This document shows, in pieces, positions 42,151-50,829 of a stretch of DNA of 59,347 nucleotides. The notes under the pieces were generated by a model that saw nothing but the letters and a program-made list of their open reading frames with translations, made no database searches and was not told the origin of the DNA. Position numbers and translations under genes: made by a program. Source of the DNA: an uncultured Oscillospiraceae bacterium (GTDB lineage: Bacteria; Bacillota_A; Clostridia; Oscillospirales; Acutalibacteraceae); contig CAJUTL010000014.1 of assembly GCA_910589395.1 (NCBI GenBank), positions 10,003 to 69,349 on the forward strand. Direction: 5' to 3'. Every line of letters starts with the position of its first letter. Position 1 is the first letter of the stretch.

Positions 42151-43452
42151 TCAATAGGCCTCGTCAAAGAGCCGGCTCATCACCAGGCCCGTAATGAGCT
42201 TCGGATAAAAATAGGTGGATTTCTGGGGCATTTTTTCCCCGGCGGCGGCTACCGCGCCGATCTCACTGACCCGGGTGGGGTTCAAAAGGAAGCAGCACTG
42301 GCTTTCCCCGGCCCTCACCGACTGCTCCGCTTCCTGGGCGGAACGGGTATAGCGCAGATTTTTCTGGGCCGCCATGTTTTCCTTATCAATGCCCAAAAGC
42401 CGCTCCAAAATCAGGCTGTGCAGGATCGTCACGTCCAAATTGCGGTAGGCCTGGCTTTTTTCCGGCAGCAGCTCCTCCATGACGCCGCTGTCCCGCAGTA
42501 CAAGGGTATGCCACCGGGCCCCGTCAAAAAAGCCAAAGGCGTGGCGGCCCTCCTTATAAAAGGCCCACAGGGCGGTCTGCGCTTTTTCCCCGGTTTCCCT
42601 TTCAGCAATTTCAAACCAGGGTTCGCAGGTGTTCAGGAGCTTTTCGCTGTCAAGCTTCGGCAAGCCGCTCAAAAGCCTGTGGGTGGGAAATACCACCAGG
42701 CCTTCGTCCTCCATATCCACCAGCATCATCATCACAAAGTCCGCGTCAGGGCAGTACCGGTTTTCCTCCCGCAGCGTATCGCGGTACCGCAGGGCAGTTT
42801 CATAGCGATGATGCCCGTCGGCGATATACAGCTTCCGGTCTGCAAAATCCTCCCGCAGGGCGGCAATGGAAACAGGGTCGTTTACCACCCACAGGCGGTG
42901 GGTCACGAGACCGTCGGAAAACTCATATCTGGGAGAGCAGGAGGCGGCCAAGTTGTCCAGGCGCTGCCGGGTAATGTGCTTCTCGTCCGGATAAAGGGAA
43001 TAAATCTGGCTGAAGTTGCAGCCAGTGGCCCGCATCAGCTGAAAGCGATCCTCTTTTGCCTTGCTGAGAGTCTCTTCGTGGGGCAGCACCACCCCGGCGG
43101 AAAATTCCTCCAGCCGCACCCGGCAGATTATGCCCCGAAGCTTTTTGGTTTCTCCGTGATCCACCCGGTCCAGAAATTCCTCTTCATAAATATAAACGCC
43201 CTCGTCCATATCCTCCCGAAGGACGCCGCTTTCCAGCCACTCCTTCAGAACGTTTCCGGCTTCCGAATAGGGATTTTCCCCCTTGGGAAGCTCCAGCCGG
43301 ATCATATTGTAAGGATTTTGGGCAAGATAAGCCCGGTACTCCTCCTCGCTGATGATGTCATAGGGCGGGCAGACCAACTCCTTGATGTCCCCGGCTTTCC
43401 GGGTATCGTACCGCAGCGCCCGAAAGGGCCTGATTTCAGCCAAAGTGATCAC
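42151..43452 (-). CDS. DUF1015 family protein
   Basis: 433 residues. The signature parts are IRPFRALRYDTRKAG, LVCPPYDIIS, YNMIRLELPKG, VLPHEETLSKAKEDRFQLM and YIADGHHRYETAL, spread as in DUF1015. The family is widespread in anaerobes and is of unproven function; some genomes name it a putative phosphatase, which the sequence does not establish. It lies 31 nt upstream of the NUDIX gene and is probably co-transcribed with it. AGGTGATC precedes the ATG. Confidence 0.88.
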   Translation of the reverse strand: MITLAEIRPFRALRYDTRKAGDIKELVCPPYDIISEEEYRAYLAQNPYNMIRLELPKGENPYSEAGNVLKEWLESGVLREDMDEGVYIYEEEFLDRVDHGETKKLRGIICRVRLEEFSAGVVLPHEETLSKAKEDRFQLMRATGCNFSQIYSLYPDEKHITRQRLDNLAASCSPRYEFSDGLVTHRLWVVNDPVSIAALREDFADRKLYIADGHHRYETALRYRDTLREENRYCPDADFVMMMLVDMEDEGLVVFPTHRLLSGLPKLDSEKLLNTCEPWFEIAERETGEKAQTALWAFYKEGRHAFGFFDGARWHTLVLRDSGVMEELLPEKSQAYRNLDVTILHSLILERLLGIDKENMAAQKNLRYTRSAQEAEQSVRAGESQCCFLLNPTRVSEIGAVAAAGEKMPQKSTYFYPKLITGLVMSRLFDEAY

Positions 43453-43570
43453 CTCGTTTTAATTAGATGCCGGAACAAAAGCTTGATAAACTGTGCCCCT
43501 ATTGTACACCGTATTCGGTTTTCCCGTCAAGGCCGCGGCGGAGCATTGAATAATGAGCAATTAGTACTTA

Positions 43571-43732
43571 CCCTTGGCTCCCCTGAAAGGGGAGCTGTCA
43601 CGGCAAAGCCGTGACTGAGGGGTTCTGCCCGAATAGCCGGTAAAATGCAGGTTTTATAGCAAGCTGGAACCTCTCCACCATGCTTACGCATGGTCCCCCT
43701 CCTCTTTCAGGGGAGGCAAGGGTTTTCTACTA
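43571..43732 (+). repeat. Family A element, diverged copy
   Basis: Left end CCCTTGGCTCCCCTGAAAGG, right end CTTTCAGGGGAGGCAAGGG. It keeps the TGTCACGGC/GCCGTGACTG hairpin and the CATGCTTACGCATGGTCC hairpin near the right end, but the CACTTTCTGCGTGTG core is absent. Confidence 0.6.
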
Positions 43733-43880
43733 TTTGTTAGTTTGCTAAATCTCAATGAGCCGTTATCTTGCTAATTACTAATTACTAACTGCTATCCCCC
43801 GTTTTATCATGCTTCATTCACGGAACGTTCACAATGTCGGGTTATGATAGCAGTACTGCCCGGAGAGTCGGGACAGGGTA

Positions 43881-43909
43881 TTGCAAATTTTCCGATTTTG
43901 CGGTACTAT
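43881..43909 (+). promoter_or_regulatory. Likely sigma-A promoter of the GldA-like ABC operon
   Basis: -35 TTGCAA (43881-43886) and -10 TACTAT (43904-43909) are 17 nt apart. The -10 matches four of six positions. The predicted leader is about 155 nt. Confidence 0.5.
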
Positions 43910-44071
43910 TTATAAAGGGAATTTTTGGTGAAAACACATGTTAGAAAGTTCGTTTCCTGCCGAAAACAGACAAAAGCGGGACAACGGCGTTTTTTAACCG
44001 AAGCAGAGCTCCCGTAAGTCAGGAAATCAGCCCTTTTGGGGCAAGACGGAAAACAGGAGGAATCAGGTCAA

Positions 44072-45079
44072 ATGGTAGAGGTCAGAAACCTCACGAAGCG
44101 CTACGGCAGCAAGCTGGCGCTGGATCACGTGAGTTTTACAGTGGAGGAAGGCTCCATCGTGGGCTTCCTTGGCCCGAACGGCGCGGGAAAATCCACAACG
44201 ATGAATATCATTACGGGGTATCTTTCCGCCACCTCGGGAGAGGTTTTGGTTTCGGGGAAAAACACCCTGGACGAGCCCCAGGAGGTCAAGAAGATGATCG
44301 GGTATCTCCCGGAACTGCCGCCGCTGTACATGGATATGACGGTGAAGGAATACCTGAACTTCATGTACGAGCTGAAAAAGGCCAGGCTGCCCCGGGAGAA
44401 GCATCTTTCCGAGATCTGCAAGCTGGTGAAGATTGAAAATGTTTACAACCGGCTCATCGGCAACCTGTCGAAGGGCTATAAGCAGCGCGTGGGCATTGCC
44501 CAGGCGTTGATTGGAAATCCCCCGGTTCTGATTTTGGACGAGCCCACCGTGGGCCTGGATCCCAAGCAGATCATCGAGATCAGAACGCTCATTAAAAACC
44601 TGGGCAGAAATCACACCGTGATTTTGAGCTCTCACATTCTGTCGGAGGTACAGGCGGTGTGCGAGCGCATCGTCGTCATCAACAACGGCCGCGTGGTGGC
44701 GGACGGCGCCACCGATACCCTGGCCCACGATCTTTCCAAGGATCACCGGCTGCTGCTGCGGGCGGAGGGCCCGGAGCGGGAAATGGTGCACGCTCTTCTG
44801 GGGCTGCCCCATGTGGTGGACGCGGTTTCCCTGGGTGAAAAGGAGCCCGGCGTGTTCGAGCTTACGGTGGAGTCCGAACCGGACGCGGACCTGCGCCGGG
44901 ACGTGTTTGCCCTGCTGGCCAGAAAGGGCTGGCCTTTGCTTGCGATGAAAAATATGGATCTCACACTGGAGGATCTGTTCCTGCAGCTGACAAGCGGCGA
45001 CGCTGCCCTGGCCCATTCTTCCGGGGAAACCTCCTCCGATGAGGCAGAGGAAGCCGAGCAAGGAGGAAATGAAGAATGA
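44072..45079 (+). CDS. ABC transporter ATP-binding protein (GldA-like)
   Basis: 335 residues from ATG 44072 with AGGAGG 10 nt upstream. Walker A is GPNGAGKST, the signature LSKGYKQRVG and Walker B ILDEPTVGLD, all in order. The C-terminal 100 residues form the regulatory extension of ABC-2 exporters. An acidic tail ends the protein. The stop overlaps the permease start. The gliding-motility name comes from Bacteroidetes; in Clostridia such cassettes are exporters of unknown cargo. Confidence 0.93.
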   Translation: MVEVRNLTKRYGSKLALDHVSFTVEEGSIVGFLGPNGAGKSTTMNIITGYLSATSGEVLVSGKNTLDEPQEVKKMIGYLPELPPLYMDMTVKEYLNFMYELKKARLPREKHLSEICKLVKIENVYNRLIGNLSKGYKQRVGIAQALIGNPPVLILDEPTVGLDPKQIIEIRTLIKNLGRNHTVILSSHILSEVQAVCERIVVINNGRVVADGATDTLAHDLSKDHRLLLRAEGPEREMVHALLGLPHVVDAVSLGEKEPGVFELTVESEPDADLRRDVFALLARKGWPLLAMKNMDLTLEDLFLQLTSGDAALAHSSGETSSDEAEEAEQGGNEE

Positions 45080-45780
45080 AAGCGATCTTTAAGCGGGAGC
45101 TCCGCTCCTATTTCAACGCCCCCGTGGGCTATGTGTGCATTGCCGCCCTGGCTGCCCTTTACGGCTATTTCTATTATCAGGTCATGGCCCTGGGCTCCAG
45201 CGGCTATATCCGAAATGTGTACGGTACCATGTTCTCCTTCAGCATGATCGTGATCCCTATCATTACCATGCGCAGCATGACGGACGATCAGAAGAACAAA
45301 ACAGACCAGGCGCTGCTGACCGCGCCGGTCAGCGTTACCGCCATAGTGACCGGGAAGTTCCTGGCCTGCTGGTTCGTGTTCTTTATCGCCTCCACCCTGG
45401 GCCTGCTTCCGGCAGTGGCCATGAGCTTCTTTTCTTCCCCGGCCTGGGGCGAGATCCTGGGCAACTACCTGGGGACTCTGCTGTACGGCGGGGCCATGAT
45501 CTCCATCGGCGTGCTGATCTCCAGCCTGACGGTGAGCCAGATCATTGCCGCCATCGGCACCTTTGTGGTGTCCGTGTTCCTGATGTATATCGATAACCTG
45601 GCCACCGCCATTTCCAATAAAACAGTAAGCGCCCTGGTAAGCTGGCTTTCCTTCAACAGCCGCTATACCACCTTTACCCAGGGTATTTTCAGCGTATCCA
45701 GCACGGTATTTTTCCTCAGCGTGATCGCGGTATTTTTGTTCCTGACCGCCCGCAGGCTGGAAAGCCGCCGCTGGAACTAA
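45076..45780 (+). CDS. ABC-2 type permease (GldF-like)
   Basis: 234 residues, six predicted transmembrane helices, starting MKAIFKRELRSYFNAPVGYV. The pattern TMRSMTDDQKNKTDQALLTA followed by PVSVTAIVTGKFLAC is characteristic of the family. It overlaps the ATPase stop by 4 nt (ATGA), so the pair is translationally coupled. It forms the membrane part of the exporter. Confidence 0.9.
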   Translation: MKAIFKRELRSYFNAPVGYVCIAALAALYGYFYYQVMALGSSGYIRNVYGTMFSFSMIVIPIITMRSMTDDQKNKTDQALLTAPVSVTAIVTGKFLACWFVFFIASTLGLLPAVAMSFFSSPAWGEILGNYLGTLLYGGAMISIGVLISSLTVSQIIAAIGTFVVSVFLMYIDNLATAISNKTVSALVSWLSFNSRYTTFTQGIFSVSSTVFFLSVIAVFLFLTARRLESRRWN

Positions 45781-45804
45781 AGGAAAGGGAAGGAGGCTAT
45801 CACA

Positions 45805-47466
45805 ATGGAAACCAATCGTAACGATCAGCAGCTCGAAAAAGAGCAGCTTTCCGCGGAAGCGGAGCAGAAGGAAACCGCGCAGCCGGAGCCCGCTCCGGAA
45901 AGTCCGGTAGAGCAGGCTGTGGAGCCTGAGGAAAACAAGGAAGCGGAAAAGGCCGCCCCGAAGCAGAAAAAGAAAAGAGGCGGACTGTTCAAAAGCAATA
46001 AATTCAAGCGCGGGGGCATGGCCACCGTCATGTCCGTTGTATTTATCGCCATTGTTGTGGTGATCAATATTTTGGTGGGGCTTCTGACAGAGCGGTTCCC
46101 CTCTTTGAACTGGGACCTTACCGCCGATAAGCTCAATACCCTTTCCGACCAGGCTATTGACATTGCCAAGGGCATAGAGCAGGAAACTACTATCTATCTG
46201 ATCGGCGAGGAAGAGGCGTACCGTAAGGATCGCCTGTACAGCTCCTACGGCCTGGAATACAGCCAGGTATCGAACCTGGCGGAAAAGCTGCGGGAGGTCA
46301 ATTCCAAAATTTCCGTGGAATTTATCGACCCAGATACGAACCCCGGCTTTATCAGCGAATATCCCGAGGAAAACCTGACCTCCGGCACGGTGTTGGTGAA
46401 AACCGAAAAGCGGCACAAGCTTTTGACCGCCTCTGATTTGTTTACCGTGCGGAATAACCAGAGCACCTATCAGACAGAGACCTATTCCAAGGTAGACAGT
46501 GCCCTGGCGGGAGCATTGGAGATCGTGAACCTGGAAACAATGCCTGTGGTCACCATGGCCACCGGCCACGGGGAGCTTCTTACCGACGACGTGCTGGGCA
46601 GCTTTGAGGAGCTGCTGGAAACACAGAATTTTGAAGTGAAGAGCATTGATTTTCTCACCGAGGAGATCCCGGAGGAGACCCAGCTTTTGATGATCCCCAC
46701 CCCCTCTACCGACTATGCTGAGGAGGAGATCCAAAAGCTTCGGGAATATATCGACGATGAAACCCATTCTGGCCAGCGCTCTCTGCTGGTGACCTGTCAC
46801 GCTTCCCAGGGAAGTCTGCCCCGGCTTCAGAGCTTTTTGGAGGAGTGGGGGATCCAGGTGGGAGAAGGCGTGGTAGCGGAAACCGATTCTTCCCGGGTGG
46901 CCCTGCGTAATGCCGGCTATGTATTGGTAGATCCCTCGGAAAATCTGCTCAATGAAAACACCTATAACCCCCTGGTGTCTGCGGCCAGCCGTCCCCTTTC
47001 TCTGCTGTTTGAGGCAAACGGGGACGTGGTGATGACAGAGTCTCTCTGGACTACCGCCGCCAGCGCTTATGTGGCCACCGAGGATATGACGGAGGCGGAT
47101 ATCGCCACCCTGGAAACCTCTCAGCAGTCTGTAGCCTGCATCGCGGAAAAGCGCCCCAGAGTAGATGGTGAAGAAGCTCGTCGCAGCCTGGTGGTATTCG
47201 GCTCCTCCTATGTCTTTACCGATACCTTTATGAATACTACCGCCTTTGGCGACAAAAACTATGTTTCAGATCTGCTGGGATACTGTACCGGCACAGACGG
47301 AAGCCAGGTGTCCGTATCGACTCAGCAGGTACCTACCAATACTCTGGACGTAGCGGCTTCTGTCAGCACTGTGAATCTGCTGGGCCTGGGTGTGTTTACT
47401 GTGGGCCTGCCTCTGGCGATCCTCATTGCGGGACTGGTGATATTCCTGAAGAGGAGGCACCTGTAA
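45805..47466 (+). CDS. GldG-family auxiliary ABC protein
   Basis: 553 residues. A charged, Glu/Lys-rich cytoplasmic N-terminus (1-72) precedes a membrane segment at about 75-95 (MSVVFIAIVVVINILVGLL). A large external domain follows (ABC_transp_aux type; NWDLTADKLNTLSDQAIDIA is the typical start), with a C-terminal membrane helix LGLGVFTVGLPLAILIAGLV. It is the usual third gene of these cassettes. GGAAGGAGG lies upstream of the ATG. Confidence 0.9.
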   Translation: METNRNDQQLEKEQLSAEAEQKETAQPEPAPESPVEQAVEPEENKEAEKAAPKQKKKRGGLFKSNKFKRGGMATVMSVVFIAIVVVINILVGLLTERFPSLNWDLTADKLNTLSDQAIDIAKGIEQETTIYLIGEEEAYRKDRLYSSYGLEYSQVSNLAEKLREVNSKISVEFIDPDTNPGFISEYPEENLTSGTVLVKTEKRHKLLTASDLFTVRNNQSTYQTETYSKVDSALAGALEIVNLETMPVVTMATGHGELLTDDVLGSFEELLETQNFEVKSIDFLTEEIPEETQLLMIPTPSTDYAEEEIQKLREYIDDETHSGQRSLLVTCHASQGSLPRLQSFLEEWGIQVGEGVVAETDSSRVALRNAGYVLVDPSENLLNENTYNPLVSAASRPLSLLFEANGDVVMTESLWTTAASAYVATEDMTEADIATLETSQQSVACIAEKRPRVDGEEARRSLVVFGSSYVFTDTFMNTTAFGDKNYVSDLLGYCTGTDGSQVSVSTQQVPTNTLDVAASVSTVNLLGLGVFTVGLPLAILIAGLVIFLKRRHL

Positions 47467-47470
47467 GCCT

Positions 47471-48922
47471 ATGAAAAAGACCGGAAGAAATATTTTGATC
47501 ATGCTCCTGGTGCTGCTGGTTTTGGGCGGCGTTTCAGCCTGGCTGTTTTTAGTTCCTTCTCAGGAGGAAGCGGAAAACAGTTCCTCCGCCCCCTCTTCTC
47601 AGGTTTCCTCCGCTGCCGGAGAGACCCTGGTGGAGCTAAAGGCGGAGGACGTGACTTCGATTTCCGTGAAAAACCAGGAGGACAGCTTTCAGTTCGTTTC
47701 CCAGGGAGAGGATTTTTCCCTGGAGGGGTATGAGGATTGCGACCTGAATACCACCATGATCTCCAGCAGCGTGGGGAACCTGCTTTCCATGACGGCCTCC
47801 AAGAACCTGGGTTCTCAGGAGGATCTGAAGGAGTTCGGGCTTTCCGGGGAAGCCGCCGTGGAGGTGGAGATCAGCCGGAAAGACGGAACAAAGGAAAAGC
47901 TTACCCTGGGCGGCAAGGCGGGAGAATCCGCCGGGCGGTATGTCCTGAAGGACGGAACCGTTTATATTGTCGCCAGCATATCCGAACAGCTTTACGGAGG
48001 AAAATTTGAATATTTCAGCAGCTACCTGTATTCTGTGGCGGAACGCACCTCTGTAGTCACAGCCGAGGACGGCACGGAATCCACCGAAACGCTGCCGGAT
48101 ATTTTATACAGCCTGAAGCTTTCGGGTACAAATTATCCGGAGCCGGTGGAGATCAAATACGATGAAAGCGTGACCAGCGGATATTTGATGACCGCTCCCG
48201 TCAAGGCGGAGTCCGGCTCCAACGGGCTCACCACGCTGTCTGAGGGTGTAAAGGCCCCCACCGCCCTGGGCGTGGCGGCCGTGCATCTTACCGATGAGCT
48301 TTTGGAGGAATACGGCCTTTTGGAGCCCGCCGCCAGGATAGAGTTTACCCTGAACGCGGATACCCATACCATGTCTGTGAGCAAGGCCGATCCCGACGGG
48401 AACCGCTATCTTCTGCTGGACGACCGGGACGTTGTGTACCGGGTGGCGAAAAGCGCGGTGGAATCCTGGGCGGAGATCCCTCTGCTGAAGCTGCGCATGA
48501 GCTATATCTGGCTGTCGAACATCAAGGACGTAAAGAAGCTCTCCCTCACGGCAAACGGCACGGACTACCGGTTCGATATGACCAGAACGCTGAACGAGGA
48601 ACAGTCTACCGAGGATTCTCCCCAGTATGACCTGGCGGTAAAGAACGCCGCCGGGAAGGAAATTTCCTATGATGACTACCGGAGCTTCTATCAGGATCTG
48701 ATCAGCGTGGCGGTGCTTTCCACAGAAACAACAGAATTTTCCGGGACTCCGCTGTTCCGGGTGAGCTACGGCTATTTTGACAATTCCGAGGAAAACGTCA
48801 TAGAGTTTTACCCTGCGGAAAACGACAGGTGCGTTGCCGTGCTCAATGGGGAGTTTAACGGCGTGGTACGGAAAAGCGAAGTAGAAAAGCTGGCCTCCCG
48901 GCTGGCTGAGGTGCACGGATAA
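47471..48922 (+). CDS. DUF4340 domain protein
   Basis: 483 residues. An N-terminal membrane helix (about 8-28) is followed by a Ser-rich linker and a long external domain. VTSISVKNQEDSFQFV and the repeated LTLGGKAGESAGRYV-like beta units mark the DUF4340 family, which normally follows gldG-like genes. Function is unknown; it is presumed to work with the exporter at the outer face of the membrane. It starts 4 nt after the GldG-like stop. Confidence 0.87.
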   Translation: MKKTGRNILIMLLVLLVLGGVSAWLFLVPSQEEAENSSSAPSSQVSSAAGETLVELKAEDVTSISVKNQEDSFQFVSQGEDFSLEGYEDCDLNTTMISSSVGNLLSMTASKNLGSQEDLKEFGLSGEAAVEVEISRKDGTKEKLTLGGKAGESAGRYVLKDGTVYIVASISEQLYGGKFEYFSSYLYSVAERTSVVTAEDGTESTETLPDILYSLKLSGTNYPEPVEIKYDESVTSGYLMTAPVKAESGSNGLTTLSEGVKAPTALGVAAVHLTDELLEEYGLLEPAARIEFTLNADTHTMSVSKADPDGNRYLLLDDRDVVYRVAKSAVESWAEIPLLKLRMSYIWLSNIKDVKKLSLTANGTDYRFDMTRTLNEEQSTEDSPQYDLAVKNAAGKEISYDDYRSFYQDLISVAVLSTETTEFSGTPLFRVSYGYFDNSEENVIEFYPAENDRCVAVLNGEFNGVVRKSEVEKLASRLAEVHG

Positions 48923-48937
48923 GAAAACTTTTAGAAA

Positions 48938-48997
48938 AAGGCCGCGGGACGATTCTGGCGGGTGATAAAACCGATGGACGTCTTTTCCACGGCCTTT
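48938..48997 (+). other. Hairpin after the ABC cassette
   Basis: AAAGGCCGCGG and CCACGGCCTTT enclose about 40 nt; one mismatch. CTCATTTT follows, a poor T run. It could be a terminator for the ABC operon or a leader structure of the next gene, whose start is 27 nt away. Confidence 0.45.
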
Positions 48998-49023
48998 CTC
49001 ATTTTGGAAGGAGGGTTCGCAAA

Positions 49024-50064
49024 ATGAACTATGGAAAGAAGCTTCTTTGCGTGATGCTGTGCCTGCTTCTGATCACCGCCGCGTTTCAGGGCTGCTCCCG
49101 CGGGAAGGACGCGTCCTCCCTTACGTCCTCGCAGCCGGTTTCCTCGGAAACGGAGAAAGCCGCCTATACCATCGGATTGCTTCAGTTTATGGAGTACCCC
49201 TCCTTCAATACGGTTCGGGAAGCCTTTATGAGCCGTTTGGAGGAATGGAATTGCGATGAGAGCCTGGTGAAGATCGATTACCAGAACGCCGGCGGCGATG
49301 AAAAGAAGGCGGAGGAGCTCTGCCAGAAATTTGTAAAGGACAAGGTGGATCTGATCGTGGCCATCTCCGACCCGGCGGTCAATGCCGCCGTTTCCGCCGT
49401 AAAGGGTACTGAAATTCAAGTGCTGGCCGCTTCGGCGGAGGAGCTGGGCCCTCAAAATGCTCCGGCAATGGAAGGAAATGTGACCGGCGTTTTGGGAAAG
49501 TCCACTGTTTCCGCCGTGATCGACCTGGCATTGCAGGGAAATCCCGCGCTCAAAACGCTGGGACTGCTGTATGATCCCCAGGAGCCTGTTTCCAAGGCCC
49601 AGGCGGAGGAAGCAAAGAAATATTGCGGAGAAAAGAACCTTGCGGTAGAGGAAGTAACACTTTCCGTCACCGCCAAACAGGAGGAAGCGGAAAAAGCTGT
49701 TTCTGACCTGTGCGGAAAGGTGGACGCGGTATTTACCCCCATCAGTACGGGAACGGGAGCCCTGTCTGGAACGATCTCCAAGGCTATGCTTCAGGCGAAA
49801 AAGCCCTGGTACGCAGGCACCGACGCTCTGGTACAGAGTGGGGCCCTGGCGGCGGTGAGCTTGGATTACGGCGAGCTGGGGCGCCAGGCCGCCGACTTGG
49901 CGGTACAGCTGGTAGAGGGAAAGCCTGTTTCTCAGATTTCGGCAGTGAATTTAACTGAGCACCGCACCTATGTAAACCAAACTACTCTGGACGCCATCAA
50001 GGCCGTTTTCCCCGAAGAGATTTTGGGAAGCGCCCATTTCTACGCGGGCGGTACGGAGCAGTAA
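49024..50064 (+). CDS. ABC substrate-binding lipoprotein (PF04392 family)
   Basis: 346 residues. Signal MNYGKKLLCVMLCLLLITAA then FQGC puts the lipidated Cys at 24; the lipobox is atypical (FQG-C). The mature part has the two-lobed pattern of ABC_sub_bind proteins: AYTIGLLQFMEYPSFNTVRE, DLIVAISDPAVNAAVSAV and AVFTPISTGTG. Relatives bind aromatic amino acids or unknown ligands and are encoded with a permease and ATPase, neither of which is here. It is therefore an orphan or shares a transporter elsewhere. GGAAGGAGG precedes the ATG. Confidence 0.88.
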   Translation: MNYGKKLLCVMLCLLLITAAFQGCSRGKDASSLTSSQPVSSETEKAAYTIGLLQFMEYPSFNTVREAFMSRLEEWNCDESLVKIDYQNAGGDEKKAEELCQKFVKDKVDLIVAISDPAVNAAVSAVKGTEIQVLAASAEELGPQNAPAMEGNVTGVLGKSTVSAVIDLALQGNPALKTLGLLYDPQEPVSKAQAEEAKKYCGEKNLAVEEVTLSVTAKQEEAEKAVSDLCGKVDAVFTPISTGTGALSGTISKAMLQAKKPWYAGTDALVQSGALAAVSLDYGELGRQAADLAVQLVEGKPVSQISAVNLTEHRTYVNQTTLDAIKAVFPEEILGSAHFYAGGTEQ

Positions 50065-50082
50065 GAAAAAAAGAATTTCAAG

Positions 50083-50116
50083 GAACGCCTCGGCTTCGGG
50101 GCGTTTGTTTTTTTAT
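50083..50116 (+). terminator. Terminator of the PF04392 gene
   Basis: AACGCC and GGCGTT form the stem with a CG/CG inner pair around a GCTT loop. TTGTTTTTTT follows, about 20 nt after the stop codon. Confidence 0.85.
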
Positions 50117-50829
50117 CCCCTTTTGAGAAATGCGCAGAGAAAAAGCCATGCGGCCTCAAAGCCATACGGCTTTGGGGAACAAGGGAAATGTGCCCCGTGA
50201 TTTCTTTCAGCTACGGTATGCCGTAAGGCAGGAAAGCAAAGAATAACAAGAAAATCTTGAAAAAGCCCTTGCTGCTCCTCTGTGACTTGCGTTTTTAGAG
50301 CTTTTTTAAGAAAAAATTCAAAACCGCTCTTGAAAAGTGAAATTTCCTCTTTACTTTTTGCGAAAAGTCAAATTGAAATGTTGAGTTGTTGCCCGAAAAG
50401 TGAACTTGATATTTGAGAAACGAAACATTGTTCTTTCCTTTTCCTGAAAAATGACCTGAAATTCCCTTTTCCCGTTTTGCATTCCACAGGAAAACGGACA
50501 AAACGATTTTCCCGTTTTCTTAGGGATAAACTCCCAATTCGTGCAAATACTACCCTTGCAGGTGACCAGGGACAAGCGGAAAAGCGGCAAGATGGGTCCG
50601 GTGGGAGCCGCGAAATTACTTTAGGCAACCCCGCACAAAGACCGGCCAGAGGCCTTTGTACACAATTTGCTTGCATATTTTCCGTCATAGCACACAGCTT
50701 TCGTTTGCCAATCGCAAGATTGGCTGCACTCAATCTGTGCACTCTGACGAAAAATCTGACTGCACAACTTGCGCACAATCTTTGTGCGGTGCTGCCTTTA
50801 TTAAACCTTGCACGAAAGGAATGAAAAAT
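50117..50829 (+). other. Gene-free region upstream of spoVT
   Basis: About 700 bp with no supported gene. It holds GAAAAGT(G/C)AA repeats starting at 50332, 50362, 50395 and 50446, a pair of TTTTCCCGTTTT sequences (about 50467 and 50507), and a 100-nt stretch of overlapping TTGCACAA-like words before the spoVT ribosome site. No clear sigma-A or sigma-G promoter could be assigned. Confidence 0.5.

Larger units (their letters stand above)
43453..44071. other. Divergent intergenic region with repeats and an ABC-operon leader
   Basis: The 619-bp gap holds a family C fragment (43548-43565), a family A element (43571-43732), a weak family D stretch (about 43783-43796), the promoter at 43881-43909 and a leader of about 160 nt before the ABC operon. 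No gene is supported. A TTG-initiated extension of the ATPase gene from 44036 lacks a ribosome site. Confidence 0.6.

Noticed and set aside
43820..43835. LexA-like GGAACGTTC
   Set aside because: The half-sites are directly abutted, not separated as in the Firmicutes CGAAC-n4-GTTCG box, and no SOS gene follows.
44743..46800. 685-codon open frame on the minus strand opposite the ABC cassette
   Set aside because: It spans three well-supported plus-strand genes and has low-complexity His/Gly composition with no domain.
50670..50700. Sigma-G promoter for spoVT (GCATA ... CATAGCA)
   Set aside because: The two words are only a few nt apart, far short of the needed 17-18 nt spacing.
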